Shown: positions 23,065 through 31,458, numbered from the stretch's first letter. The stretch is 64,000 nucleotides of DNA from Streptomyces solicavernae (GCF_029968095.1 NZ_JASCIR010000014.1:62001-126000); one strand, 5' to 3'. Notes: generated by a model from the sequence alone, not told the origin. Made by a program: numbers and translations.

Positions 23065-24224
23065 CGGGCGGCCTCCTTGAGTACGTCGGCGGCGCGCACG
23101 TCGTCGAACGCGTCCCGCAGGACGAGGCGTTCGGCGGCGTCGGGTCCGGTGCCGCGGACGTGCGCGACGAAGTCCTCGGCGATCTCCCGGTCGTCGCGTC
23201 CCTTCAGCCGTTCGGCGTACGACACCACGGGGTCGCCGTCGGGCCTGCGCGGGGCGAAGGCGAGGCTGAGGGTGTGCGGGAAGCGCTCGCAGAGCCGGGC
23301 CATGGGGTCGGCGGGGCGCACGGCGTCGGTGAGGGTGGCCTCGACCCAGGCGTCCTCGTACCGCTCCAGCTCCGGGTCGGCGAGCAGCACTTCGAGGTCG
23401 CCCTCGATGCGGGCGAGGCGGCGCGGCACCGGGCAGTCGATCCGCTCGGCGGCGATCTCCCCGGCGGGCCCGAGGTCGATGAGCCACATGGTCTTGCGGT
23501 GGTGCTGCTCGGAGAAGGAGTACGCGAGCGGGGAGCCGGAGTAGCGGACGCGCTCGGCGACGGTCTGGCAGCCGTGCAGGTGGCCGAGGGCGGCGTAGTC
23601 GACCCCGGCGAAGACGGCGGCGGGCACGGACTCGACGCCGCCGACGGCGATGTCCCGTTCGCTGTCGCTGGGCTCGCCGCCGGTGACGAAGGCGTGCGCG
23701 AGGACGACGGAGCGGGTGCCGGGCGGGCGCTGAGCCAGGTCGGCCCGTACGCGGTCCATGGCGGCCCCGATGACCGGTTCGTGCGCGGCCTTCTGCACCT
23801 TGAACTCGTCCTTGACCAGGGCGGGTTCGAGGTACGGCAGGCCGTAGAAGGCGACGTCGCCGTGCGCGTCGGGGATCACCACGGGCTCGTGGCAGGCGGC
23901 CGGCGCCGTCCGCAGATGAATGCCCGCGCGCCCGATCAGCCCGGCCCCCACGCCGAGCCGCCGGGCGGAATCATGGTTCCCGGAGATCATCACGGTCGGC
24001 ACGCCGAGCTCGGCGAGCCGGTGCAGCGCGTCGTCGAACACCTCGACGGCGGCGAGCGGCGGCACGGCCCGGTCGTACACGTCACCGGAGACGAGGACCG
24101 CATCGACGCTCTCGGCGCGCACGGTGGCGACGAGATGGTCGATGAAGGCCCGCTGGGCGTCGAGCAGATTCACGCGATGGAACGCCCGCCCCAGGTGCCA
24201 GTCCGACGTGTGCAGAAGCCTCAT
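23061..24224 (-). CDS. sbcD: exonuclease SbcCD, subunit D (nuclease)
   Basis: A 387-residue Mre11-type metallophosphoesterase. The di-metal motifs are LHTSDWHLGR (4-13), VLVSGDVYDRAVPP (about 43-56), MISGNHDSARRLG (about 80-92) and the later GHLHGCQ. ATG 24224 begins right at the first motif; longer in-frame starts are not conserved. It is the first gene of the two-gene sbcDC unit and is divergent from the IMPACT-family gene at 24342. Confidence 0.97.
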   Translation of the reverse strand: MRLLHTSDWHLGRAFHRVNLLDAQRAFIDHLVATVRAESVDAVLVSGDVYDRAVPPLAAVEVFDDALHRLAELGVPTVMISGNHDSARRLGVGAGLIGRAGIHLRTAPAACHEPVVIPDAHGDVAFYGLPYLEPALVKDEFKVQKAAHEPVIGAAMDRVRADLAQRPPGTRSVVLAHAFVTGGEPSDSERDIAVGGVESVPAAVFAGVDYAALGHLHGCQTVAERVRYSGSPLAYSFSEQHHRKTMWLIDLGPAGEIAAERIDCPVPRRLARIEGDLEVLLADPELERYEDAWVEATLTDAVRPADPMARLCERFPHTLSLAFAPRRPDGDPVVSYAERLKGRDDREIAEDFVAHVRGTGPDAAERLVLRDAFDDVRAADVLKEAAR

Positions 24225-24289
24225 GATCCCCGAGGGTATCGGCCGGCCGCCGCTCATTCGGCCGCTTTGCCGGGGTACGGGCTCGGGGC

Positions 24290-24335
24290 GTGACCACTGT
24301 CACCTGTCACCGCGCGCGTGCCGCCCGCATAGGCT
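24290..24335 (+). promoter_or_regulatory. inverted repeat and leaderless -10 before the IMPACT-family gene
   Basis: GTGAC-CACT-GTCAC (24290-24303) is a perfect 5+5 inverted repeat followed 2 nt later by another GTCAC. TAGGCT (24330-24335) is a -10-like box 6 nt before ATG 24342, which has no ribosome site. Confidence 0.4.
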
Positions 24336-24341
24336 GGCCGG

Positions 24342-24968
24342 ATGCAGGACGAGTACCGCACCGTGGCCCGTGAGGGTGTGCACGAGACCGAGGTCAACCG
24401 CTCCCGCTTCCTGTGCGCGCTCGCGCCGGCGGCGACGGAGGAGGAGGCCCAGGCGTTCGTCGCGCGCGTCCGCAAGGAGCACCCGGGCGCCAACCACAAC
24501 TGCTGGGCGTACGTGATCGGCGCCGACGCGTCCGTGCAGAAGGCGAGCGACGACGGGGAGCCCGGAGGCACGGCGGGTGTGCCGATGCTGCAGATGCTGA
24601 CGCGGCGCGACATGCGGTACGTCGTCGCGGTCGTCACCCGCTACTTCGGCGGTGTGAAGCTCGGCGCGGGCGGCCTGATCCGGGCCTACGGCGGGGCGGT
24701 GGGCGAGGCCCTGGACGCGCTCGGCACGGTCACCCGGCGCCGCTTCCGCCTGGCCACGGTGACGGTGGACCACCAGCGCGCGGGCAAGGTGCAGAACGAT
24801 CTGCGGTCCACGGGGCGCGAGGTGCGGGACGTGCGCTACGGCGAGGCGGTGACGATCGAGATCGGCCTGCCGGACGCGGACGTGGAGTCCTTCCGCGGCT
24901 GGCTCGCGGACGTGACGGCGGGCACGGCGGAGCTGGAACTCGGCGGGGAGGCGTACGGGGACGTGTGA
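24342..24968 (+). CDS. YigZ/IMPACT-family protein
   Basis: A 208-residue protein of the UPF0029/IMPACT family. The diagnostic run FVARVRKEHPGANHNCWAYV (about 42-61), GEPGGTAGVPML (about 73-84) and TRYFGGVKLGAGGLIRAYGG (about 101-120) are all present, followed by the DUF1949-type C-terminal half. Eukaryotic IMPACT modulates GCN2; the bacterial YigZ role is not settled. It is divergent from sbcD and apparently transcribed alone. Confidence 0.92.
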   Translation: MQDEYRTVAREGVHETEVNRSRFLCALAPAATEEEAQAFVARVRKEHPGANHNCWAYVIGADASVQKASDDGEPGGTAGVPMLQMLTRRDMRYVVAVVTRYFGGVKLGAGGLIRAYGGAVGEALDALGTVTRRRFRLATVTVDHQRAGKVQNDLRSTGREVRDVRYGEAVTIEIGLPDADVESFRGWLADVTAGTAELELGGEAYGDV

Positions 24969-24972
24969 GCGC

Positions 24973-25245
24973 TCACTCCTCCTCGGGCACGGCCTCGTCG
25001 ACCTCCGCGACCCAGCCGTACGGCAGCTCGTCGCCGTCGACGGTCGCGGCCTCGACGGTGCGGGTCGCCGGGTCGATGTCGACGTGCACACCGTCGCCCG
25101 CGTACCGGGGGAAGCCGCTCGCGCCGGTCTCGCCGGTGCGCTCGACGGTCGCCGAGCGCAGGGCGGTGCCGTGGTCGGGATGGCCCTCGGCGTCGGTCAG
25201 CTGCGGCTTCAGGACGACGGTGAACCGCTCCGGGATCGCGCTCAT
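24973..25245 (-). CDS. hypothetical protein (90 aa), actinobacterial type
   Basis: A small acidic protein (90 residues, C-terminus EEE) with no recognised domain. Alternating hydrophobic residues (RFTVVLKPQL, GVHVDIDP, RTVEAATVDG) suggest a small beta-rich fold. ATG 25245 is preceded by a weak ribosome site. It converges with the IMPACT-family gene at a distance of only 4 bp. Third-position GC supports it as real. Bases 25246-25427 downstream of its start hold no recognisable gene. Confidence 0.65.
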   Translation of the reverse strand: MSAIPERFTVVLKPQLTDAEGHPDHGTALRSATVERTGETGASGFPRYAGDGVHVDIDPATRTVEAATVDGDELPYGWVAEVDEAVPEEE

Positions 25246-25427
25246 GCCCCGAGGCTAAGCCGCGCACCTGGGCCCCGCCTCCCGCCGTTCGTGGTCTTCG
25301 CGGGCGTACCGCTGAATCGGACGCCCCACGCTCGCCGCCCTGTTCCGGCTGTGCCAGCGTCGAAGGCGTCGAGGCGCGGCCCGGGTCCGTCGCCTCCGGC
25401 CCACCGGTTCCAGTGAGCGGAGAGCCC

Positions 25428-26393
25428 ATGCGCACCTTGGCCCGCGGCTACTCGATCGACCTCGGCAGCGCGATGCTGCGGATCCTCGCCCGCAACGGGC
25501 AGCGGATCCTGCACATGCCGACGGTCGCCGCGCTCGACTTCGAGGGCCGAATACGCGCGCGGGGCAGCCGCGCCGTGGAGATCCAGGGCAGCCGTCCGGA
25601 CATGCTGCGCCTGGTCCGGCCGGTGCTGCGGCGCTCCGTCGCCGATCCGCTGGTCGCCGCGTTCCTGCTGCGGGCGGCGCTGCGCGAGGTGTCGGGCGAG
25701 GCGAAGGCCAAGCACTTCGGCGCGGCGACGCTGTGCGTGCCGGACCGGCTGGGTGAGCTGCAGGCCGAGGCGCTGCTCGTGGCGTGCGAGGCGGCGGGGC
25801 TGCGGCGGGTCCGGCTGGTCGCCAAGTCCCTGGCGTCGGCGGTCGGTTCGGACATTCCGCTGGCCGAGCCCGTGGGCGCGCTCGTGGTCGACGTGGGCGC
25901 CGAGCGCACCTCCGCCGCGCTGCTGTCCTGCGGCGACGTGATCGCGACGACCAGCTGCCCGGTCGGCGGCCTGGACGTCGACGACGGTCTCGTACGGCTC
26001 CTCCGGCACCGGCACGGCCTGATCATCTCCCCGGCCGAGGCGGAGCGCACCAAGGTCCGGATCGGGAAGACCGAGGACGGCACCGTTCCCGTACGCGGCC
26101 ACGACCTGCTGCGCGGACTGCCCGACACCCGCACGGTCCCGGTCGCGGAGCTGGCCCGGGTCCCGCTCACGGCGTACGACGCACTGGCGAAGCACGTGCT
26201 CGCCCTCCTCTCGGACAGCCCGCCGAAGCTGGTGGAGGACGTGCACGAGCGCGGCCTCGTCCTGTGCGGCGAGGGCGCCCGCATGCTCGGCCTGGCCGAC
26301 CGCCTCCGCGACCTCCTCCGCCTCCCGGTCCACGTCCCGGACCAGCCGGGCGACGTGGGGGTGCTGGGGGCGTGGGACGTGGAAGAGGTGTGA
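25428..26393 (+). CDS. MreB-like actin-fold protein, divergent
   Basis: A 321-residue protein of the MreB/Mbl type. The phosphate-1 loop is YSIDLGSAMLRI (8-19), the phosphate-2 region VVDVGAERTSAALLSCGDVI (about 152-171) is followed by VGGLDVDDGLVRLLRHRHGL, and the adenosine loop is VLCGEGARMLGLADRL (about 285-300). It is shorter than the 340-345 residues of MreB, and both nucleotide loops are altered (AERT instead of GGGTT; GEGA instead of GGGA). Streptomyces carries a third, diverged MreB homologue of uncertain role (recalled as SCO6166) and this is probably its counterpart; a role in the spore wall is a guess. ATG 25428 follows GGAGAG. Confidence 0.8.
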   Translation: MRTLARGYSIDLGSAMLRILARNGQRILHMPTVAALDFEGRIRARGSRAVEIQGSRPDMLRLVRPVLRRSVADPLVAAFLLRAALREVSGEAKAKHFGAATLCVPDRLGELQAEALLVACEAAGLRRVRLVAKSLASAVGSDIPLAEPVGALVVDVGAERTSAALLSCGDVIATTSCPVGGLDVDDGLVRLLRHRHGLIISPAEAERTKVRIGKTEDGTVPVRGHDLLRGLPDTRTVPVAELARVPLTAYDALAKHVLALLSDSPPKLVEDVHERGLVLCGEGARMLGLADRLRDLLRLPVHVPDQPGDVGVLGAWDVEEV

Positions 26394-26481
26394 GGGCCGG
26401 GGTGGCGGGGACGCGGGAATGCCCGCCGGGTCGCCGCTGTTGGCGTGGACGCAGCAGCGGACCGAGCCCATGGAGGCCAGC

Positions 26482-26889
26482 ATGTACGCGGACCCGGCGA
26501 CCATCCGGAGGATTCTCACCGGGACCGGGGACACCTGGGCCGTGGTCGGGCTCTCCGGCAACCGGGAGCGTGCCGCGTACGGCGTCGCCGAGGTGTTGCA
26601 GCGGTTCGGGAAGCGGATCGTCCCCATCCATCCGAAGGCGGAGACGGTGCACGGCGAGCAGGGGTACGCCACGCTCGCGGACGTCCCCTTCCCGGTGGAC
26701 GTGGTCGACGTGTTCGTCAACAGCGAGCACGCCGGCCGGGTGGCCGACGAGGCGGTCGCGGCGGGCGCCAAGGCGGTCTGGTTCCAGCTGGGCGTGATCG
26801 ACGAGTCGGCGTACGGGCGGACCCGCGACGCCGGCGTGGACATGGTGATGGACCGGTGCCCGGCGATCGAGATACCGCGCCTGGACTGA
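26482..26889 (+). CDS. CoA-binding (YccU-type) protein
   Basis: A 135-residue Rossmann-like protein of the succinyl-CoA-ligase CoA-binding family. WAVVGLSGNRERAAYGVAE (about 19-37) is the nucleotide-binding loop, and FVNSEHAGRVADEAVAAGAK and VWFQLGV follow in the family order. ATG 26482 is favoured because GGAGG lies 5 nt upstream; ATG 26470 is also in frame. A fourfold 16-bp repeat starts on the base before its stop codon. The ligand in vivo is unknown. Confidence 0.88.
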   Translation: MYADPATIRRILTGTGDTWAVVGLSGNRERAAYGVAEVLQRFGKRIVPIHPKAETVHGEQGYATLADVPFPVDVVDVFVNSEHAGRVADEAVAAGAKAVWFQLGVIDESAYGRTRDAGVDMVMDRCPAIEIPRLD

Positions 26890-26949
26890 ACCGCGTCCGG
26901 GCTGAACCGCGTCCGGGCTGAACCGCGTCCGGGCTGAACCGCATCCGGG
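26886..26949. repeat. 16-bp tandem repeat (4 units) spanning a stop codon
   Basis: Four units of CTGAACCGCGTCCGGG (26886, 26902, 26918, and a last copy with one change at 26934). The first unit contains the TGA of the CoA-binding protein. Each junction recreates CGGGCTGA, the left arm of the adjacent terminator. Confidence 0.95.
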
Positions 26950-26981
26950 CTGAACCCCGCGGACGCGGGACGCTCAGCCCG
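26946..26981. terminator. bidirectional hairpin between two convergent genes
   Basis: CGGGCTGA (26946-26953) pairs with TCAGCCCG (26974-26981), with an inner CCCGCG/CGCGGG stem in the loop. TCA at 26974-26976 is the stop codon of the leftward gene. Confidence 0.6.
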
Positions 26982-27537
26982 CCGCCACCCCGAGCCCCTC
27001 GATGACCACCGCGCCCGGCAGCTCCGCGAAGGCCTTGCCCGGCACGATCAGCTTGCCGCGCCTGCGCCCGCTGCCGACCAGGACGTACGGGAGGTCCACG
27101 ACCGCCGCGTCCACCAGGACCGGCCACGCCTCCGGCAGCCCGATCGGGGTGATGCCGCCGTACTCCATGCCGGTCTCGCCGGTCGCCGTGTCCATCGGCG
27201 CGAACGAGGCCTTGCGGGCGCCGAGTTGGCGGCGGACGACGCCGTTCACGTCGACGCGGGTGCCGGACAGGACCAGGCAGGCCGCGAGGCTGCTCGCGCC
27301 GCCGCGCTTGCCGGAGACGACCACGCAGTTCGCGGACTCGTCGAGCAGTTCGGGCCCGTAGTGCTCCACGAAGACGGCCGTGTCGGCGATCTCCGGGTCG
27401 GTGTCGACGTACACGAACTGCCCGGCGGGGACGCTGCCGCGCCAGTGGCGGACGGCGTCCGCGACGGGCGGGGTCAGCTCGTCCAGGCAGTCGGGGGCGG
27501 GGCGGGCGTTGTCGAAGGGGCCGAGGGGAGCGCGCAT
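26974..27537 (-). CDS. YbaK/ProX-type aminoacyl-tRNA deacylase
   Basis: A 187-residue protein of the YbaK/aa-tRNA editing family. CVVVSGKRGGASSLAACLVL (about 71-90) supplies the conserved lysine, and GMEYGGITPIGLP (about 123-135) is the substrate-binding GGxxPxG motif. Such proteins hydrolyse mischarged tRNA, usually Cys- or Ala-tRNA(Pro). ATG 27537 starts just before the family block; an upstream ATG at 27558 is possible. It is monocistronic and ends in a terminator shared with the convergent gene. Confidence 0.88.
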   Translation of the reverse strand: MRAPLGPFDNARPAPDCLDELTPPVADAVRHWRGSVPAGQFVYVDTDPEIADTAVFVEHYGPELLDESANCVVVSGKRGGASSLAACLVLSGTRVDVNGVVRRQLGARKASFAPMDTATGETGMEYGGITPIGLPEAWPVLVDAAVVDLPYVLVGSGRRRGKLIVPGKAFAELPGAVVIEGLGVAAG

Positions 27538-27601
27538 GGGCCGAACGTAACAGCGCACCCGGGGACGGAGCCCGGATGTCTCACGTGCCGAACGCGCACC
27601 G

Positions 27602-28174
27602 TCACGTCGCCGGCGGGATGGACACGGCCATCGTCATCTCGACCGGCACGTCACCCTCGTTGTGGTAGCCGTGCGGGACGTTCGACTCGAAGGTGACCGA
27701 GCACCCGGCGGGCACGGAGTGCTCGACGCCGTCCACCCGCAGGGTGAGGTGGCCCGCCGAGACGTGCACCAGCTCGACGGTGCCGCGCGGGTGCGGGTCC
27801 GACTCGCTGCTGTCGCCGGGCATGATCCGCCAGGACCAGAGTTCGAGGGGGCCGCGCTTCTCCGTGCCGACCAGGAGCTTGGTCCAACTCCCGGCCTCCG
27901 TCGACCACATGCGCACGATCTGCTCCTCGGGCACGATGCGGACGTGCCCGCCCTGCTCGTAGTCGAGGAGCGTGGTGATGCTGACGCCGAGCGCGTCGGC
28001 GAGCTTGACCGTCGTGCCGACGCTGGGGTTCGTACGCGCCTGCTCGATCTGGATGATCATGCCGCGGCTGACCCCGGAGCGGGCCGCGAGGGCGTCGAGC
28101 GTGAAGCCGCGCTCACCGCGCCAGCGCTTCAGGTTGCGGGCGAGTGACTGGGTGAGCTGATCGAGGTCCGACAC
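27602..28174 (-). CDS. XRE-type regulator with C-terminal cupin
   Basis: A 190-residue regulator: helix-turn-helix of the XRE/Cro type at about 9-65 (FTLDALAARSGVSRGMIIQI, TNPSVGTTVKLADALGVS) and a cupin sensor domain at about 105-185 (PHPRGTVELVHVSAGHLTLR, NVPHGYHNEGDVPVEMTM). Family members control small-molecule export or catabolism with ligands bound in the cupin. GTG 28174 is the start. It is divergent from an EamA exporter, the likely target, and the 125-bp space between them holds three direct repeats and a perfect palindrome. Confidence 0.92.
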   Translation of the reverse strand: MSDLDQLTQSLARNLKRWRGERGFTLDALAARSGVSRGMIIQIEQARTNPSVGTTVKLADALGVSITTLLDYEQGGHVRIVPEEQIVRMWSTEAGSWTKLLVGTEKRGPLELWSWRIMPGDSSESDPHPRGTVELVHVSAGHLTLRVDGVEHSVPAGCSVTFESNVPHGYHNEGDVPVEMTMAVSIPPAT

Positions 28175-28183
28175 GTCCCGTCC

Positions 28184-28250
28184 ATGGCAGTCGTATGGCA
28201 GTCGAATGGCAGTCGAATATTTTGAATGACAGAGTTCAGTTCATTGAACT
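28184..28250. promoter_or_regulatory. direct repeats and palindrome between XRE regulator and EamA exporter
   Basis: Three 11-bp units ATGGCAGTCGW (28184, 28195, 28206) are followed by an AT-rich patch and AGTTCA-T-TGAACT (28238-28250), a perfect 6+6 palindrome. Either could bind the XRE-cupin protein; the palindrome is the better candidate because it lies where the exporter promoter should be. Confidence 0.5.
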
Positions 28251-28299
28251 ACGGTGTGGTGCACCAAACGTCCAGCACACTGTACTGCGAGGCCGCCGC

Positions 28300-29166
28300 A
28301 TGTCCGCACTCTTCGCCCTGGCCACCAGCCTCCTCTGGGGGCTCGCCGACTTCGGCGGAGGGCTGCTCACCCGACGCATCCCGGCCCTGACGGTCGTGGT
28401 CGTCTCGCAGTGCCTCGCGGTGGTGGTGCTCGGCGCGGTCGTCCTCGCGACGGGCGCGTGGACCGCGTGGGGCCCGCAGCTGTGGTTCGCGGTCGCCGCC
28501 GGCGCCGTCGGCCCGGTCGCGATGCTCTCCTTCTACCGCGCCCTCGCCCTCGGCCCGATGGGCGTGATCTCCCCGCTCGGCTCGATCGGCGTGCTCGTCC
28601 CGATCGGCGTCGGCCTGCTCCTCGGCGAACGGCCCGGACTTCTGCAGTACGGCGGGATCGCGGTCGCCGTGGTCGGCGTACTGCTCGCGGGCGGGCCCGA
28701 GTTGCGGGGTGCGCCGGTGCAGCGGCAGGCCATCCTGCTCACCCTGGTCGCCGCGTTCGGGTTCGGCGCGGTGATGGCCCTGATCGCGGAGGCCTCGACG
28801 ACGCTCACCGGGCTGTTCCTCGCGCTGTTCGTGCAGCGGGTCACCAACGTCGTGGCGGGCGGCGCGGCGCTCTGGCTCTCGGTGCGGCGCGGCGCGCGGG
28901 CCCTGCCTCAGGACGGCGGCCTGCGGGTGGTGTGGGCCGCGCTGCCCGCGCTCGCGTTCGTGGGGCTCGCGGATGTGGCGGCCAACGGTACGTACGCGCT
29001 CGCCGCGCGGACCGGGCCCGTCACCGTCGCCGCCGTGCTCGCCTCGCTCTACCCGGTGGTCACGGCGCTCGCCGCGCGCGGAGTGCTCAAGGAGAAGCTG
29101 CGCACCGTCCAGGCCGCGGGCGCGGGGCTCGCCCTGCTCGGGACCGTACTCCTCGCCGGAGGCTGA
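28300..29166 (+). CDS. EamA/DMT-family exporter
   Basis: A 288-residue integral membrane protein with about ten hydrophobic helices arranged as two EamA repeats (first FALATSLLWGLADFGGGLLT, second AFGFGAVMALIAEAS), the hallmark of drug/metabolite transporters that export amino acids, nucleosides or drugs. ATG 28300 has no strong ribosome site. The divergent XRE-cupin regulator probably adjusts it to its substrate. The substrate cannot be inferred. Confidence 0.9.
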   Translation: MSALFALATSLLWGLADFGGGLLTRRIPALTVVVVSQCLAVVVLGAVVLATGAWTAWGPQLWFAVAAGAVGPVAMLSFYRALALGPMGVISPLGSIGVLVPIGVGLLLGERPGLLQYGGIAVAVVGVLLAGGPELRGAPVQRQAILLTLVAAFGFGAVMALIAEASTTLTGLFLALFVQRVTNVVAGGAALWLSVRRGARALPQDGGLRVVWAALPALAFVGLADVAANGTYALAARTGPVTVAAVLASLYPVVTALAARGVLKEKLRTVQAAGAGLALLGTVLLAGG

Positions 29167-29188
29167 GGCCCACGGGCTCGACGCAGGC

Positions 29189-30019
29189 TTACTGACCGGC
29201 CGTCGGGCTCTCCTCGGCGGCCTTCAGGTGCTCCGCCAACTCGGCGAGCGCGCGCAGCTCTTCGGGCGTGACGCCCTCCGGGACCGGCACCGGCGCCGGC
29301 GTGCGCAGCGGCGGCTGCCAGCCCTGCCCGGCGTCCCAGGTCCGCACCACCCGCGCCGGCGCCCCGGCCACCACCGCGTGGTCGGGCACCTCACCCCGTA
29401 CGACGGAACCGGCCGCCACCACCACGTTCCGGCCGATCCGCGCGCCCGGCAGGATCACGGCGTTGGTGCCGATCCAGCAGCCGGGGCCGATCTCCACCGG
29501 CTCCATCCGCGGCCACTGCTTGCCGACCGGGGTGTGCGGGTCGTCGTAACTGTGGTTCGTGGACGTGATGTAGACGTGCGGGCCGAAGTAGCAGTCGTCG
29601 CCGATGGTGACGGTGGTGTCGGCGATGACGTGGCTGCCGCGGCCCAGGACCACGCCGTCGCCGATACGCAGGATCGGCTCGGGCCCGAGGTCCAGGTCCG
29701 GCATCAGACCGGCCGTCAGCGTGACCTGCTCGCCGATGATGCAGTGCGCGCCGAGGCGTATCCACGGCTCGCCGAAGACGGTGCCCTGCGGGAAGGCCAG
29801 CTTGGTGCCCGTACCGATCGCGCCGAAGCGCAGCCGCCCCGGGCGGTCCGCGGAGACCGCGCCCGCGCCCTGCACCCAGCGCCAGCCGGCGTGCACGGCG
29901 CGCGTGACGGTGCGGCGGCGCCAGGCGGCGAGAGCGCTGCTCCGCCCGCCCGTCCGACCGCCCGTCCGTCCACCCGTCAGCCCGCCCGCGAATGAGAACG
30001 CGTTCTTGTTCTTCGGCAC
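29189..30019 (-). CDS. left-handed beta-helix acyltransferase (LacA/NodL-type)
   Basis: A 276-residue hexapeptide-repeat acetyltransferase. Repeats such as IGEQVTLTAG, IGDGVVLGRG, IGDDCYFGPH, IGPGCWIGTN and IGRNVVVAAG form the beta-helix over residues 90-220, and TSTNHSYDDPH (about 152-162) provides the catalytic histidine. The N-terminus contains GGRTGGRTGGR repeats and basic residues, and a Pro-rich segment precedes the C-terminal helix. Likely substrates are sugars or polysaccharide precursors. ATG 30019 is the start; it converges with the EamA exporter 23 bp away. Confidence 0.85.
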   Translation of the reverse strand: MPKNKNAFSFAGGLTGGRTGGRTGGRSSALAAWRRRTVTRAVHAGWRWVQGAGAVSADRPGRLRFGAIGTGTKLAFPQGTVFGEPWIRLGAHCIIGEQVTLTAGLMPDLDLGPEPILRIGDGVVLGRGSHVIADTTVTIGDDCYFGPHVYITSTNHSYDDPHTPVGKQWPRMEPVEIGPGCWIGTNAVILPGARIGRNVVVAAGSVVRGEVPDHAVVAGAPARVVRTWDAGQGWQPPLRTPAPVPVPEGVTPEELRALAELAEHLKAAEESPTAGQ

Positions 30020-30166
30020 CCGCTCACCGTACTCAGCGCCGTCGCCCCCGACAGGCCCGTGAGCTGTGATCTTCGCCCCACCCGGCGCGCGTGCCCGCGG
30101 GCGCGTCGCTTACGGTTCGGGACAGGAGACAGGCGCGACGGACACGTACGAGAACCAGGAGACGCA

Positions 30167-30706
30167 ATGGCAGAGCGGGCGTTGATCGCAGGCGTCGGCG
30201 GCGCGGAACCCACGGTGGACGAGACGGCCTTCGCCGCGCCCACCTCCGTCGTCATCGGCGACGTGACCCTGAAGGCGGGGGCCGGCGTCTGGTACCACGC
30301 GGTGCTGCGCGCCGACTGCGGCCCGATCGTCGTCGGCGTCGACAGCAACATCCAGGACAACTGCACGGTGCACGTCGACCCGGGCTTCCCGGTAACCATC
30401 GGCGACCGGGTCTCGGTCGGCCACAACGCCACGGTGCACGGCTGCACCGTCGAGGACGACTGCCTGATCGGCATGGGCGCGACCGTCCTCAACGGGGCGG
30501 TGATCGGCGCCGGTTCACTCGTCGCGGCGCAGGCGCTCGTACCGCAGGGGCTTCAGGTGCCGCCGGGCTCGCTCGTCGCGGGCGTACCGGCGAAGGTGAA
30601 GCGGCCACTGACGGACGAGGAGCGCGAGGGGCTCAAGCTGAACGCGGCGATGTACACGGAGCTGGCGAAGACGCACGCGGCCGCGCACGGGGAGCACGGG
30701 GAGTAG
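30167..30706 (+). CDS. gamma-carbonic anhydrase-like protein
   Basis: A 179-residue left-handed beta-helix protein of the gamma-class. The zinc ligands are in register: His69 (NCTVHVD), His86 and His91 (GHNATVHG). Family members hydrate CO2 or, as YrdA/PaaY-type proteins, have other or weak activities. ATG 30167 follows CAGGAG 7 nt upstream. It is transcribed alone and ends before a strong convergent terminator. Confidence 0.9.
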   Translation: MAERALIAGVGGAEPTVDETAFAAPTSVVIGDVTLKAGAGVWYHAVLRADCGPIVVGVDSNIQDNCTVHVDPGFPVTIGDRVSVGHNATVHGCTVEDDCLIGMGATVLNGAVIGAGSLVAAQALVPQGLQVPPGSLVAGVPAKVKRPLTDEEREGLKLNAAMYTELAKTHAAAHGEHGE

Positions 30707-30721
30707 GGCTCACGTGGTCCG

Positions 30722-30753
30722 CTGCGGTGCCGCTGTCGACGGCGGCACCGCAG
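30722..30753. terminator. hairpin terminator between convergent genes
   Basis: CTGCGGTGCCGC (30722-30733) and GCGGCACCGCAG (30742-30753) are perfect inverse complements with an 8-nt loop. It lies 16 bp after the carbonic anhydrase stop and 57 bp before the end of the opposing thioesterase gene, so it can serve both. Confidence 0.75.
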
Positions 30754-30809
30754 ATCGCCGGCAGGCGCCGAGCACCCCTGATGCCACTGCCCGGCGGGCC
30801 GGCCGGTGT

Positions 30810-31262
30810 TCAGTTATTGGGACGCAGCGTCCAGATCACGGTCATCTCGGTGGTCACCGCGCCGTCCTCGCGCGTGACGGCGACCGTCACGGGGAACTCG
30901 GGCCGCTTGCCCTCGTCCAGCTCCGCGAGCACGTCGGCGATCGGGCGGCCGAGGGTCGCGGTGGCGGTGACGCTGCCGGTGGCGATCTTCTTGAAGGCGA
31001 TGTCGGCGGTGACCGGGAGCGGCACGGCGCGCGACAGCTGGTCCCCGAACGCCGCGAGGACGATGGCGCCGCTGGCCGACTCCCCGAGCGTGAAGATCGC
31101 GCCCGCGTGCGGGCCGCCGACGTGGTTGCGGTAGTCGGGGTCGTCCGGCAGGCGGAGGACGGCCCGCTCGGGTGTGGTCTCGGCGTACTCCAGGTTCAGG
31201 GTCCGGACCATCGGGACGGTGGCGGCGAGCATCTCGCCGATGGACATCTGGTCAGCGCTCAT
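30810..31262 (-). CDS. hotdog-fold protein, DUF4442/PaaI thioesterase-like
   Basis: A 150-residue protein with the hotdog pattern: NHVGGPHAGAIFTLGESASG (about 46-65) contains the helix and the HAGA turn used by PaaI-type thioesterases, and DIAFKKIATGSVTATATL (about 86-103) a following strand. A catalytic acid is not obvious at the usual position, so activity is uncertain. ATG 31262 is clear. It may remove CoA from small aromatic or fatty acyl thioesters. Confidence 0.8.
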   Translation of the reverse strand: MSADQMSIGEMLAATVPMVRTLNLEYAETTPERAVLRLPDDPDYRNHVGGPHAGAIFTLGESASGAIVLAAFGDQLSRAVPLPVTADIAFKKIATGSVTATATLGRPIADVLAELDEGKRPEFPVTVAVTREDGAVTTEMTVIWTLRPNN

Positions 31263-31458
31263 GAGCTGGATGTTACCCGTGAGTATCTTCGCTGCCGACG
31301 GGCGGCCGGGTGACCTGCGTCACGCGACCTTTCGGCCGCCTCGCTCGACCCCGATATGCCCTGGTCACCCCGTTTGTCCGGGCTGCTGTGCGGCCCTCAG
31401 GTCACAATTGGGGGCGCGCGTGGCAGGGGCGCCCGCCGCACCTCTATCGTTACGGGCC

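Noticed and set aside
19720..23544. Forward open frame of more than 1,200 codons opposite sbcC
   Set aside because: It is the antisense of sbcC/sbcD; the product is a Gly/Ala/Val-rich low-complexity sequence with no domains. High GC removes stop codons from the opposite strand.
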